Below are positions 14,837 through 23,621 of a stretch of 37,098 bases of DNA, one piece after another (the first letter of the stretch is position 1; every line of letters begins with the position of its first letter). This stretch comes from Archangiaceae bacterium (GTDB lineage: Bacteria; Myxococcota; Myxococcia; Myxococcales; Myxococcaceae). Both the position numbers and the translations under genes were made by a program. The stretch is from the NCBI GenBank assembly GCA_016879935.1, contig JAACJQ010000305.1, forward strand, positions 1-37,098, written 5' to 3'. Under the pieces are notes generated by a model. The model saw only the letters and a list, made by a program, of their open reading frames with translations, ran no database searches and was not told where the DNA came from.

Positions 14837-15820
14837 TCAGTCGGAGCAGCCGATGCCGATGTCGGAGACGTCGACGTTGGGCGTGAGCACGCTGATCAAC
14901 GCTCCATCGCGGCCGGCCAGGGTCAGCTCATGTTTGCCAGCGGCGTTGCCCATGCGGCCGAGCCACAACATGCCGAAGCGGCCGTCACGCAGCCCGCAGG
15001 GAGAGACGGCGTTCTCGAAAGTGCGCGCGACGGGCGTGGGGGCTCCGGTGGCGGGCAACAGCCAGATGGTCTCGGGAGAGTTGCCCATGATGGGCCAGCT
15101 GCCCTGCAGCAACACGCCGTCGAGCGAGTCGTGGGGGAACTGCACGAAGTTCTCGCGCGTGTTCGGCAACGTCGAGGGCCGCGCCAGCACGCGGAAGCCC
15201 GTGCCGTCGAGCTTCACCTCGCACGCGTCGTTGTTGCCCGACTCCGGGTACGTGTCGGCGCCGCAATCGAAGAACACCCGCTGCTGGTCGAACGAGAGCG
15301 CGGGCATGTTGTTCCACTGCGCAGTGGAGCTTCCGGTGATCAACACCGGCGCGCCCCACGTCGAGCCCGTCTTCCGCGTCACCCACAGGTCGTTCTCGTG
15401 CGGCCCTTCGCGCGACGGGTAGACGACGATGGAGCCAGTGGTGTCGACGGCGGGCGTGCCCTCGATGGACTGCTCCATGCCGCCGGGCGAGACGAGTGAC
15501 AGCGACGAGAGGTCGCGCGGAGCGATGGCCAGACACTCTCCGAGCGAGCACGAGAGCCGGTCGGTCGAGAGCACCAGCCACGCGCCATCGAGCGAAGGAA
15601 TCAACCAGCGGTCACGCGTGCCGGTGCCGAAGCGGGCGAGCGCGGTGCTGACGTTCTCGGGCGTCGCTCCGGCGCGGGCGTCGATGCGGAACACCTTGTC
15701 GTCGAAGCTGTAGGTGAAGTGCCCGGCGCCCGTGCTGACGATGGGCCCGGCATCAGAAGAAGAAGAGGTGCCACCACAGCCGACCAGCAGCACGAGGAAC
15801 GACGCTCGAAGACCACGCAT
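14837..15820 (-). CDS. Beta-propeller (PD40/TolB-like) lipoprotein
   Basis: The 327-residue protein from ATG 15820 has a lipoprotein signal (LVLLVGCGG, lipobox Cys at about 15) followed by a short Ser/Asp linker. The body shows repeats of the PD40 type, with motifs such as RWLIPSLDGAWLVLS, GTPAVDTTGSIVVYPSREG, NDLWVT, MPALSFDQQRVFFDCGAD and NFVQFPHDSLDG, each a strand-turn unit with D/S-x-D-G. It is predicted to be an envelope-anchored propeller. AAGG lies 6 nt before the start. It ends with a DIGIGCSD tail. The function is unknown. Confidence 0.83.
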   Translation of the reverse strand: MRGLRASFLVLLVGCGGTSSSSDAGPIVSTGAGHFTYSFDDKVFRIDARAGATPENVSTALARFGTGTRDRWLIPSLDGAWLVLSTDRLSCSLGECLAIAPRDLSSLSLVSPGGMEQSIEGTPAVDTTGSIVVYPSREGPHENDLWVTRKTGSTWGAPVLITGSSTAQWNNMPALSFDQQRVFFDCGADTYPESGNNDACEVKLDGTGFRVLARPSTLPNTRENFVQFPHDSLDGVLLQGSWPIMGNSPETIWLLPATGAPTPVARTFENAVSPCGLRDGRFGMLWLGRMGNAAGKHELTLAGRDGALISVLTPNVDVSDIGIGCSD

Positions 15821-15867
15821 CGAGCCTTCATGCCTCAAATGCCGGGGAACGGCTGTGGTGAATGCGC

Positions 15868-18453
15868 TCAGTACAGCAGCTGCGTGCTCGACGGACCGGC
15901 CTGACCCGCGTTTCCGGGAGACGTCCCCGCGACACCGCCAGTGCCCGTGGTGATGAGCGACGAGCCGGTCGACGTCCACGACGAGCCGTTCATGTTGCGA
16001 ACGAGGCCGTACGAAGGGCCGCCCGAGCCACCGCCACCATGGCCACCGGGGCCGCCGTTGCCGCCATTACCTCCGGTACCGCCGCGGCAGGCCGTGCCCT
16101 GACCCGTGCCGTCTCCGAGTGGGTCGTTGCCGCCGTAGAGCGACGAGCCGCCCATGCCACCCATGCCGCCGCCGCCGCCCGAGCTCCCCGTGCCGCCGCG
16201 GCCGCCCGTGCCCGCCGTCACCGAGACGTTGCGAGCCGAGACCTGCGAGTTCGAGAGGAAGACGCCGATGGAGGCGCCGCCGCCGAGGCCAGGCTGGCCT
16301 GCCGAGCCACCGCAGCCGCCGCCGCCACCACCACCGCCCGCGCTCCCGTAGCTGATGCAGCCCGAGACGGCCTCGATGCCTCCGCAGCCGCCACCGCCAC
16401 CTCCACCACCGCGCCCATTCGTGCCCGCCATGCCCGCCTGCCCGTTCGCGGGCGTGAAGCCAGGCGACGAGAACATGCCCATGCCGCCGCCGTTGCCGTT
16501 GGAGCCGCCCATGCCGTCACCGCCGTTCTGTCCGTTGGCGGCCGCAGAAGGCGTGATGGAGCCCGTCTGGCCTCCGACGCCCTGGCCAGCGGCCGCTCCG
16601 CCTGGAGCTGCCTGCCCTGCGGAACCAGGCCCGCTCGTCGCGCCGTACGTCGCCGCGCCGCCCTGCCCGCCGTTGTTCGCCGTGCCGCCACAGCCCGCGG
16701 GGCCGGGCGAGCCGGGTGAGGGCAACGAGCACGACCAGATGGCGCAGCTGAGCGAGTTGCCGGGAACGCCGTTGTCTCCGCAGCCGACACCACCAGCGCC
16801 GCCCGGGCTGCCCGGCGTGGCGGGGTTCTGCGTCGCGCCATTCGCTCCGGGAGCGCCGTTGCCTGCGCGCACGTCGAGCGCCTGCAGCTGCACGTTCGAC
16901 GAGTCCTTGATGAAGGCGCCGTACGCGTTGGGCGTGCCGAGGCCACCCTCGAAACGAATCGACTGCACCAGCACGTCGTTGGCGAAGTCGAGGTCGAGCG
17001 CCTTCGCGCCACCCTGCACGATGACCTGGTTCGTCGTCGCGCGCTGCCACGTCATGGGGTGATAGCCGCCCGCGACGTTGAGGCCCGAGGCGCCAGCGAT
17101 GGTGAGCGAGCCCGTGTACGTGCCCGCGGCGATGTAGATGTCACGCTTGCCGCTGGTGGTCGCCGCGGTGACGGCCGCTGCCAGCGTGCGCTTCGGTGCC
17201 GCCCTCGTTCCCGCCGCCGTGTCGAGGCCGTTGGGCGAGACGAAGACGCCGTTGGTGAGCTCTCCGTCGATGCCGTCGCAGTTCGCGTCGGTGAAGGCGA
17301 GGTCGGGAATGTCGGTGCTCGACGTCGCGGTGCACGCGTACTCGCAGCCGTCGCTCGGGTCGTTGTTCAAGTCGATGAAGCCGGCCGCGCACTGGAACTG
17401 GCACATGCCGGCCACGCACGTCGCGGTCGAGTTCGGCCGCATGCACGAGTTGCCGCAGCGCCCGCAGTTCATCGCGTTGGTGGCCGTCTCGACTTCACAG
17501 CCGTTGGGGTGGAGCGTGTCGCAGTTCTCCCAGCCCGGGTCGCACGAGGCCACCTGGCACATGCGCGAGCTGCACGTCGGCGTCGCGTGCGGGAGCATGC
17601 AGCGCACGCCACAGCCACCACAGTTGTCGCGGTCGTTGTCGATGGGGAAGCCGTTGTCGATGGTGCCGTCGCAGTCGTCGTCGACGTTGTTGCAGAGCTC
17701 GGTGATGGGCATGCCCGGGTTGCACAGCGCGATGCCGCCGTCGGCGCAGGCGTTCACCGTGCGCATGCAGGCGCCGACGCCGCACGAGACCATCATGCCG
17801 TCTTCGTCGATGCGCCCGTCGCAGTCGTCGTCTTCACCGTTGCACGTCTCGAGCTTCGGCGTCTTCGCGTTGCAGGTGACGCCGTTGTTCACGAGGTCGC
17901 ACGTCTTCTGGCCCATGCAGGTGCCAGCGTCGTTCGAGACCGAGCAGCCCTGGAGCAGGTCTCCACGCGCGAGGCACGCGCAGCTCGCCACCATCGGAGA
18001 GCACTGCTGCACCTTCGTCATGCCGTCGGAGCCGCGGCCGTTCACGCAGACGTAGCCAGTGGGGCACGACTGGTCGAAGGCGCAGTCGCGGCCGCACACC
18101 TTCTCGCCGTTCACCACGATGCACTTGTCGGCCGGGTACGGGCAGTCGCTGTCGAGCTGGCAGGCCTGGCAGAGGCGGCGTTGATCAGGCTGGCAGCTGA
18201 AGCGGCCGGGCGTGAGCTGCGTGCAGACCTCTTCGGTCTTGCAGCCGACGGAGCACTTGCGCACGCAGAGCGGCGGGCTGCCGTCACAGAGGCCCGTCTC
18301 GCAGCGGTCATCGGCCATGTAGGCCTCGCCCTCTTTCTTGAGGGTCTCCATGACCGGCTTCTTCGGAGTGCAGGTGCAGGCGCCTCCGACGATGGCGACG
18401 AGCAGCGCGACACCGATGGCGTGAACGCGGAAGGGGCGGGGGTGGAAACGCAT
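15868..18453 (-). CDS. MopE-like Cys-rich, Gly-rich surface lipoprotein
   Basis: The 861-residue protein starts at ATG 18453 (GAGG 6 nt upstream). The signal ends in a lipobox-like VGGACTC (Cys26). Residues 50-200 are very Cys-rich and EGF/DUF-like. Two MopE-type metal-binding motifs follow: CNGEDDDCDGRIDEDG (204-219) and CNNVDDDCDGTIDNG (254-268), plus a degenerate DANCDGIDGE near 389-398. More Cys-rich modules lie between (about 275-370). A DUF1565-like beta-helix start (VFVSPNGLDTAAGTRAAPKRTL) is near 404, with further helix rungs to about 510. From about 520 to 840 the chain is dominated by GG-rich, collagen-like tracts (GSPGGAGG, GGGGGGGGCGG). MopE motifs bind Cu or Ca in Methylococcus-type proteins; here that is inference. 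It is likely exported to the cell surface. Confidence 0.87.
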   Translation of the reverse strand: MRFHPRPFRVHAIGVALLVAIVGGACTCTPKKPVMETLKKEGEAYMADDRCETGLCDGSPPLCVRKCSVGCKTEEVCTQLTPGRFSCQPDQRRLCQACQLDSDCPYPADKCIVVNGEKVCGRDCAFDQSCPTGYVCVNGRGSDGMTKVQQCSPMVASCACLARGDLLQGCSVSNDAGTCMGQKTCDLVNNGVTCNAKTPKLETCNGEDDDCDGRIDEDGMMVSCGVGACMRTVNACADGGIALCNPGMPITELCNNVDDDCDGTIDNGFPIDNDRDNCGGCGVRCMLPHATPTCSSRMCQVASCDPGWENCDTLHPNGCEVETATNAMNCGRCGNSCMRPNSTATCVAGMCQFQCAAGFIDLNNDPSDGCEYACTATSSTDIPDLAFTDANCDGIDGELTNGVFVSPNGLDTAAGTRAAPKRTLAAAVTAATTSGKRDIYIAAGTYTGSLTIAGASGLNVAGGYHPMTWQRATTNQVIVQGGAKALDLDFANDVLVQSIRFEGGLGTPNAYGAFIKDSSNVQLQALDVRAGNGAPGANGATQNPATPGSPGGAGGVGCGDNGVPGNSLSCAIWSCSLPSPGSPGPAGCGGTANNGGQGGAATYGATSGPGSAGQAAPGGAAAGQGVGGQTGSITPSAAANGQNGGDGMGGSNGNGGGMGMFSSPGFTPANGQAGMAGTNGRGGGGGGGGCGGIEAVSGCISYGSAGGGGGGGGCGGSAGQPGLGGGASIGVFLSNSQVSARNVSVTAGTGGRGGTGSSGGGGGMGGMGGSSLYGGNDPLGDGTGQGTACRGGTGGNGGNGGPGGHGGGGSGGPSYGLVRNMNGSSWTSTGSSLITTGTGGVAGTSPGNAGQAGPSSTQLLY

Positions 18454-18559
18454 CAGGTCCTCATGACGGAAATTCCGGCCGTGGGGAATGTTCCTGCGAG
18501 GAGACACAGGAGACGTGCCATCTGTGCAGACCAGCCCGCTCCCGCGCAATCCCCGGGGT

Positions 18560-19690
18560 ATGTCGGCAGGCATGACGACGCTCGCGGCCGTTCAGCTCGG
18601 GGCAGACGAGGCGCGGCTGGGCCGGCGGCCAGAGCTGCTCGAGCGGAAGTGGCAGCGCATGGCGAGGTCTCCGTTCGCGTTCCTGCGTGGGGCGTCGGCG
18701 CTGTGGGCAAAGGCGCTCTCGCGGGAGCCGAAGCTGCTGCGGGGGCTGCCGGGCGTCGCTTCGCTCGTCGGAGACCTGCACCTCGAGAACGTCGGCGTCT
18801 TCCGGGCGGCGCGCGGGGTGACGTTTCACGTGAACGACTTCGACGAGACGTTCGACGGGCCCATCGCCTTCGACGTGGTGCGGCTGCTGACGTCGACGCT
18901 GCTGGCGCGCGCAGAGCTTCAGGTGTCGGGCGTGAAGGTGCTCGAGCTGGGCTGGGCGATGCTCGATGGGCACGACGTGGGGTTGCGCAACGGGCTGGTG
19001 CGGCCGCCGGCGTTCGTGAAGCAGCTGGTGAACGAGGTGAACGCGCTGCCTGCGGCGGCGGTGCTGAAGAAGAAGGTCGACGAAGCAGGGCGGCTGGTTC
19101 GCAACCCCGAGAAGACGCCCGAGGCTCCGGTGGCGGTGCGCCAGCAGGTGGGCGCGGCGTTGAAGGGGTGGAAGCCGTCGAGGCCGAGTCCCGAAGGGGC
19201 GCTCGAGGTGCTCGACGTCACGCGGCGCATCGCAGGCACCGGCTCGCTGGGCGTGGAGCGGTTGCTGGTGCTGGTGAAGGGCGACGGGACGCCCTGGCTG
19301 CTCGAAGTGAAGGAGGTTCGCGGCTCGGCGTTCTCGCCGAAGACGGCGTCGGCTGATCAACTCGTCTCGGTGATGCAGCGGGTGTTGCCGAAGCCGCCCG
19401 CGTGTTTTGGCGCCTCCCGATTGGGGCGGTTGCCGGTCGTCATCACGAAGCTCGGCGCGAAGGAGGACAAGCTGGGCGTCGACGAGCTGCCGCCCGAGGC
19501 GCTGTCGTCGTACGCGCGCTACCTCGGCTTTCTCGTCGGAGAGATTCACCGGCGCGGCGGCGCGTCGACGAAGTGGAGCGCGGCGCATCGCGCGCGGGCC
19601 CTCGATGGGGCGCAACACCTGGCCGGGTTGCACGAGACGGCCTTCCTTCGGTTCTGCGACGTCGTCTTCGACCGGTTCGGCGCGCAATAG
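18560..19690 (+). CDS. DUF2252 family protein (kinase-like fold)
   Basis: The 376-residue protein fits DUF2252. It has RMARSPFAFLRGA (34-46), GDLHLENVG (71-79) and VNDFDETFDGPIAFDVVRL (91-109). The spaced H-x-x-N and D-F-D-E motifs resemble the catalytic and metal-binding residues of aminoglycoside-phosphotransferase/protein-kinase-like folds, so phosphotransfer is plausible but unproven for this family. The C-terminal part contains TPWLLEVKEVRGSAFSP and YLGFLVGEIHRRGGAS. There is no signal peptide. ATG 18560 is preferred (GGGGT just upstream); ATG 18572 is possible. The stop lies 10 bp before the next gene, so the two are probably one operon. Confidence 0.88.
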   Translation: MSAGMTTLAAVQLGADEARLGRRPELLERKWQRMARSPFAFLRGASALWAKALSREPKLLRGLPGVASLVGDLHLENVGVFRAARGVTFHVNDFDETFDGPIAFDVVRLLTSTLLARAELQVSGVKVLELGWAMLDGHDVGLRNGLVRPPAFVKQLVNEVNALPAAAVLKKKVDEAGRLVRNPEKTPEAPVAVRQQVGAALKGWKPSRPSPEGALEVLDVTRRIAGTGSLGVERLLVLVKGDGTPWLLEVKEVRGSAFSPKTASADQLVSVMQRVLPKPPACFGASRLGRLPVVITKLGAKEDKLGVDELPPEALSSYARYLGFLVGEIHRRGGASTKWSAAHRARALDGAQHLAGLHETAFLRFCDVVFDRFGAQ

Positions 19691-19700
19691 GAGAGACGGA

Positions 19701-21455
19701 ATGGGGTTCTTCGACTTCCTGAAGAAGAAGCAGGCTCCGGCGCCTCCACGGTCGTTGCCCTTTCGCGCCATGGTGACGGCGCTCACGCCTGATGGTGTCG
19801 GCACGCTCACCCATGCAGATGGCGCCACGTATCGATTTGGCGCGACCGCGTGCCGCGGGTGGCAGCCGGCGATTGGCGTCGAGGTCGAAGTGAACGGGCT
19901 CGACCCGCACCCGCTCGGTGGGCTGCGCGCGCTCAACATCAGCCTCGTGTCGGATGCGCAGACCTATGCCGCCCGGTTCGCCGAGACCCAGGCGGAGTTC
20001 GCGCGACAACGGCCTGCCACGAGTCCGGTAGGGGCACCCGTCACCAGACCGCCGCCTCCTCCGCCGCCCGTGCCGCTGAAGGTGCGCGAGCTCGACGCGC
20101 CGGTGCCGGCCCGTCAGCGCAAGGTGGTGACGACGCGCTTCGAGAACACACGTGATGGGCTCATCTTCTTCCGCGAAGTCAGCTGGGACGGCCGCGTGGT
20201 GCGCATCGTCGCGGGGCGCTCGTCGCAGAAGACGCCGCAGCTGGTCGACCACGTCTTTCAGAAGCACGGCGAGAAGCACGCCACGCCGGAAGAAGCTCGC
20301 ACTGCGTTCGAGCGGCACGTCACCGACGACCAGCGCAACTTCAAGACTCACACGACCGCGGTGACGTTCCTGTCGCAGCTCGATGGGCCACCGAAGTTCG
20401 TGAGCAACCCCGAGCTCGAAGCGGCGTTCGAGCGCGCGAGCCCCGAGTCACGCGGCGCGGCCGCGCAGGTGTACGCCGACTGGTTGCTCGGCCAGGGCGA
20501 CCTCCGCGGAGAACTCGCAGCCCAGGGCCCGGTCTTCCTGGAAACCAACGCGAGCGCGTTGCTGGGCGAGGTCGACTACACGCTCGGCTCCGAGCTGTTG
20601 GACCTGAAGTGGTCGCACGGCTTGCTCGTCGGGGCGACGCTGAAACGAACACACCTCGACTCGAGCACCAACCTCGCGACCTTCACGGCTCAGTTCCTCG
20701 AGTTGCCGCTCGCGCGCTTCGTCACCGAGCTGCGTTTCGGTCTGGCCAGCTTCGAGAGTGACAATGATTGGACCAAGACGCTCGCGGCCGTCGTGAACTC
20801 ACCGCGCGGGTCGAGCATCACGCGACTGTGCTTCGACGACTACACGCGAGAGGAATGTGAAATCTCGTGGACGCCGTTCGGTGACTTCTCGCCGTACTGG
20901 TCGAAGCTGCCGTCGCTCGAATGGCTGCACATTCGCTCCGGGGCAGGCGGTACGCTGGGCGCCATCGACCTGCCGAACCTGAAGACGTTCATTCGAGAGT
21001 CCGGTGGCCTGTCGGAGGGGGAAATCGAGAGCATCGTTCGCGCGAAGTGGCCGAAGCTCGAGCGGCTCGATGTCTGGTTTGGCAGTGATGGTTATGGGGC
21101 CGAGGGCAACGTCTCGCTGGTGCAGCCGTTGCTCGACGGCGTGGGCATCGAGCGCGTCACGCACCTGGGGTTCGTGAACTGCGAGTTCTCGAGTGAGCTG
21201 CTGGCGGCGACGCTGCAGTCGAAGGTGCTCCCGAGGCTGAAGGTGCTCGACCTCTCGAAGGGCATTCTGGGCGACGCCGACGTCGAGGTGATGCTGAAGA
21301 ACGTCGACCGGCTGAAGCACCTCGAGCGCCTCGACGTTTCGGAGAACCTCATCGACGACGTCGACAGGCTGAAGGCTGCGCTCCCCAACGTGGTGGCCGA
21401 TGACCAGCGCGACGACGACGACGGGGAGTATCGCTACTGCGCCGTCGGCGAGTGA
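19701..21455 (+). CDS. WGR-like, TIGR02996 and leucine-rich-repeat protein
   Basis: This 584-residue cytoplasmic protein has a strong start (AGGAG about 8 nt before ATG 19701). Residues 1-85 look like an OB/cold-shock-like fold (FRAMVTALTPDGVGTLTHADG). A Pro-rich linker follows (about 105-125). Next is a WGR-like domain (about 140-215: FREVSWDGRVVRIVAGRSSQ) and a TIGR02996 repeat-companion domain (about 235-275: AAQVYADWLLGQGDLRGELAAQ, with the YADWL core). Leucine-rich repeats occupy about 300-565 (LPSLEWLHIRS, RLKVLDLSKGILGDADVEVML, HLERLDVSENLIDD). TIGR02996 domains typically precede LRRs in myxobacteria and planctomycetes. It is likely co-transcribed with the DUF2252 gene; the roles are unknown. 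Confidence 0.87.
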   Translation: MGFFDFLKKKQAPAPPRSLPFRAMVTALTPDGVGTLTHADGATYRFGATACRGWQPAIGVEVEVNGLDPHPLGGLRALNISLVSDAQTYAARFAETQAEFARQRPATSPVGAPVTRPPPPPPPVPLKVRELDAPVPARQRKVVTTRFENTRDGLIFFREVSWDGRVVRIVAGRSSQKTPQLVDHVFQKHGEKHATPEEARTAFERHVTDDQRNFKTHTTAVTFLSQLDGPPKFVSNPELEAAFERASPESRGAAAQVYADWLLGQGDLRGELAAQGPVFLETNASALLGEVDYTLGSELLDLKWSHGLLVGATLKRTHLDSSTNLATFTAQFLELPLARFVTELRFGLASFESDNDWTKTLAAVVNSPRGSSITRLCFDDYTREECEISWTPFGDFSPYWSKLPSLEWLHIRSGAGGTLGAIDLPNLKTFIRESGGLSEGEIESIVRAKWPKLERLDVWFGSDGYGAEGNVSLVQPLLDGVGIERVTHLGFVNCEFSSELLAATLQSKVLPRLKVLDLSKGILGDADVEVMLKNVDRLKHLERLDVSENLIDDVDRLKAALPNVVADDQRDDDDGEYRYCAVGE

Positions 21456-21473
21456 CGCGAGGGCAAGGTCGCT

Positions 21474-22634
21474 TCACCCCCGAAGGTGATGGGTCTCACC
21501 ATCGTGTTCGGCGATGACGGTGGTGACCGAGGACGGAATCAGCTCGACGACGTCTGGTTGCTCGTTGAAGTCGGCGAGGTGCAGGGTCGAGCAGGCTTCC
21601 ATCAGCCGCGACTTCGCGAGCTGCCCGAGCGCCTCGCGAAGGTTCAGGAACCGAGTGAGCCGAAGCGTCGCCACCGAACGCTTCACGCTCGCCAGGTCTT
21701 GCTCCCACGCTTGAGAAGGGTCGTAGCCATCGAGCTCGAGGTCCTTGAGGCGTGGCGCGAGCGTCGTCACCACCAGAAGACTCCGCTTTGGCAGCCGCTC
21801 GACGACCTCGAGCGAATCGAAGGCGACTGGCGTGGGGTCTCGCGGCAGCCACACGAGCGCGTTGAGCTTCTTGATGAGCCTCGTCAACGGGTGATGCGGA
21901 ACGTGCTTGGGCCGCATCGCGCTCACGAAGCCTCGTGAGAACCGCAACCCAGACGACTGTGCATGGCCCGCGAAGGGGCCGAGAAGCTCTGCCAGGTGGG
22001 CCACGAGCAGTTGCTTCTCTCGCGCCTTCTCGGTGGCCGAGAGCTTCGTCGTGGCCGCCTTGAGCTGGAGCGAGATGAACTCACCTTGAACCCGCCCGCG
22101 CTCGGAGAGCCAGTCGGCAAACACGTGCCTCACCGAGTCGTCGTCAGGGTTGGAGACGATGGCGTCGATGAACTCGTCTTCACTCTTGTCCGGAGCCGGC
22201 TCGCGAGCTCGAACGGCCGGTCTGTCTGCGTTGGGGTGAAGCAGGTGACTGACACCGCCAAACCGCTTGAGCCCTGAAGGCCAGCCCTCGACGCCGTGCT
22301 TCGCGATCCACCTCGCGAGCTCTGCGCCGAGGCGTGGGTGATGGTGAACTTCGAGGGCCGCGAACAGCACCTTGCGGAGCGACGCTGACAGCTGCGGCAC
22401 GCGCATGAGCTCGAAGACGGCGTCGCCGACCATCGGCTCGCTCGGCAGCTTCGCCCATGCCTCGACCACCGGGCACAATACGTGTGGCTGCACGCTCGGG
22501 AACCAGGCCAGGGTCTCGCGAATCGCTTCGCTTCGGGTCTGTGGGTCGAGACTTGCGCGCGCGAGGGCCGCGACACGCTCTGTCTGCTTCAGCGGAAGGT
22601 CGAGCGCCATGAGGGTCGCACCGTAGCGCTCCAC
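21474..22634 (-). CDS. TIGR02996-domain protein with HEAT-like N-terminus
   Basis: The 386-residue protein starts at GTG 22634 or, equally plausibly, ATG 22610; neither has a clear ribosome site. Residues 1-115 are helical and HEAT-like (RVAALARASLDPQTRSEAIRE, LSASLRKVLFAALEVHHHPRLGAELARWI). A TIGR02996 domain follows at about 152-192 (DEFIDAIVSNPDDDS and HVFADWLSERGRVQGEFISL, core ADWL). The C-terminal 200 residues are LRR-like but degenerate (APRLKDLELDGYD, STLHLADFNEQPD). It is convergent with the other TIGR02996/LRR protein, 18 bp apart at the stops, and probably related by ancient duplication. Confidence 0.85.
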   Translation of the reverse strand: MERYGATLMALDLPLKQTERVAALARASLDPQTRSEAIRETLAWFPSVQPHVLCPVVEAWAKLPSEPMVGDAVFELMRVPQLSASLRKVLFAALEVHHHPRLGAELARWIAKHGVEGWPSGLKRFGGVSHLLHPNADRPAVRAREPAPDKSEDEFIDAIVSNPDDDSVRHVFADWLSERGRVQGEFISLQLKAATTKLSATEKAREKQLLVAHLAELLGPFAGHAQSSGLRFSRGFVSAMRPKHVPHHPLTRLIKKLNALVWLPRDPTPVAFDSLEVVERLPKRSLLVVTTLAPRLKDLELDGYDPSQAWEQDLASVKRSVATLRLTRFLNLREALGQLAKSRLMEACSTLHLADFNEQPDVVELIPSSVTTVIAEHDGETHHLRG

Positions 22635-22651
22635 TCGACTCGGAGGTCAGC

Positions 22652-23542
22652 TCAGGGCGACACGACCTGATTCGTGTGACTGAACGCGCGGTGCAACGCG
22701 CCCCGCAAATCGAAGCTGAACGCACCCAGCAGATACACGAACTGCTGCACCAACCCCGCGCGGTCGACGGGCATGTCGCGCTCGTACGCCAGGTGCACCT
22801 CGAACGGCCCCTTGTGGAAAATCAGCTCGGCCGTGAAGTCGAGCTCGGTCGGAGCCACCGCGCTCACCATGCGGTCCGTGAAGAACGTGCCGTCGAGCCC
22901 GAGGCTCACCAGGTCCGAGAACATCGACAGCTCCGAGTGCAGCGCATAACGAAGCAACGCATTGCCCGTGTTGTCCGGGCGCGCGGCATACGTCGGGTTC
23001 ACGACGAACCAGCCCAGCGTCGCCCAGCCGGTGATGTCACCTTCCTGCAGCGCATCGGCGAGCTTCGGCGCAATCGCTGCCATCGAATACAGAAACCGCG
23101 CGCGTGCATCGACATACGTCTGCGTGAACGTGCCGCGGTCGACGGGCCGGTCGTGCTCGACGCGGGCTCCGAACTCGAGCCCACCCGGGCCCACCGGAAA
23201 CGACGACGTGAGCCCCGCGATGACGTCGAACTCCGAGGGAGCGAGCACCAGCGCTCCCGGCCGCTCGCGGTCGCTGAAGAAGCTCACGTCGATGGGAATC
23301 GAGAGCAGTGGCCCGAACAAATCGACGTCGAGGTGCGCGCCGTACCGCAGCAACGTCAGCCCCGTGTTGTCGGGCCGCGCCGCGTAGCTTGGGTTGTACG
23401 GCGCCACGCCCAACAACACCGTGCCCGACACGTTGAACTCACGGCTCGTGCTCACGAGCTGGCCCGCGTGTGCCGAACCCTGCTTGTCGAGCGCGAACGC
23501 TGACGATGTGCAGAGCAGAAGGAGACAGCCAATCAATCGCAT
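22652..23542 (-). CDS. Outer-membrane protein made of two tandem homologous halves
   Basis: The 296-residue protein from ATG 23542 has a signal peptide (MRLIGCLLLLCTSSAFA). The mature chain is an evident internal duplication: about 40-155 and about 172-280 share YAARPDNTG (53-61 and 185-193), LLRY-x-x-H, FF(S/T)DR, AP(S/T)E-x-D and D-x-PVDR. Each half has alternating strands suggesting a barrel or half-barrel (for example LSIPIDVSFFSDR and VSLGLDGTFFTDR). I cannot name the family. The gene sits 17 bp upstream-to-downstream from the TIGR02996 gene on the same strand, and is divergent from an SDR gene. Confidence 0.83.
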   Translation of the reverse strand: MRLIGCLLLLCTSSAFALDKQGSAHAGQLVSTSREFNVSGTVLLGVAPYNPSYAARPDNTGLTLLRYGAHLDVDLFGPLLSIPIDVSFFSDRERPGALVLAPSEFDVIAGLTSSFPVGPGGLEFGARVEHDRPVDRGTFTQTYVDARARFLYSMAAIAPKLADALQEGDITGWATLGWFVVNPTYAARPDNTGNALLRYALHSELSMFSDLVSLGLDGTFFTDRMVSAVAPTELDFTAELIFHKGPFEVHLAYERDMPVDRAGLVQQFVYLLGAFSFDLRGALHRAFSHTNQVVSP

Positions 23543-23621
23543 GATGTGCGGGGCACGCTGCCTCTTGATGCAGCGACCGGCAGTGTAGCCCGCGGCACGG
23601 CGCAGGCATGGTCTGCATCGC

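Noticed and set aside
17059-19356. Very long plus-strand frame (765 codons) antisense to the MopE-like gene and overlapping the DUF2252 gene
   Set aside because: High-GC DNA gives long open shadow frames; its translation is Ala/Arg-rich with no domain, while the minus-strand gene has a lipobox, MopE motifs and Cys modules.
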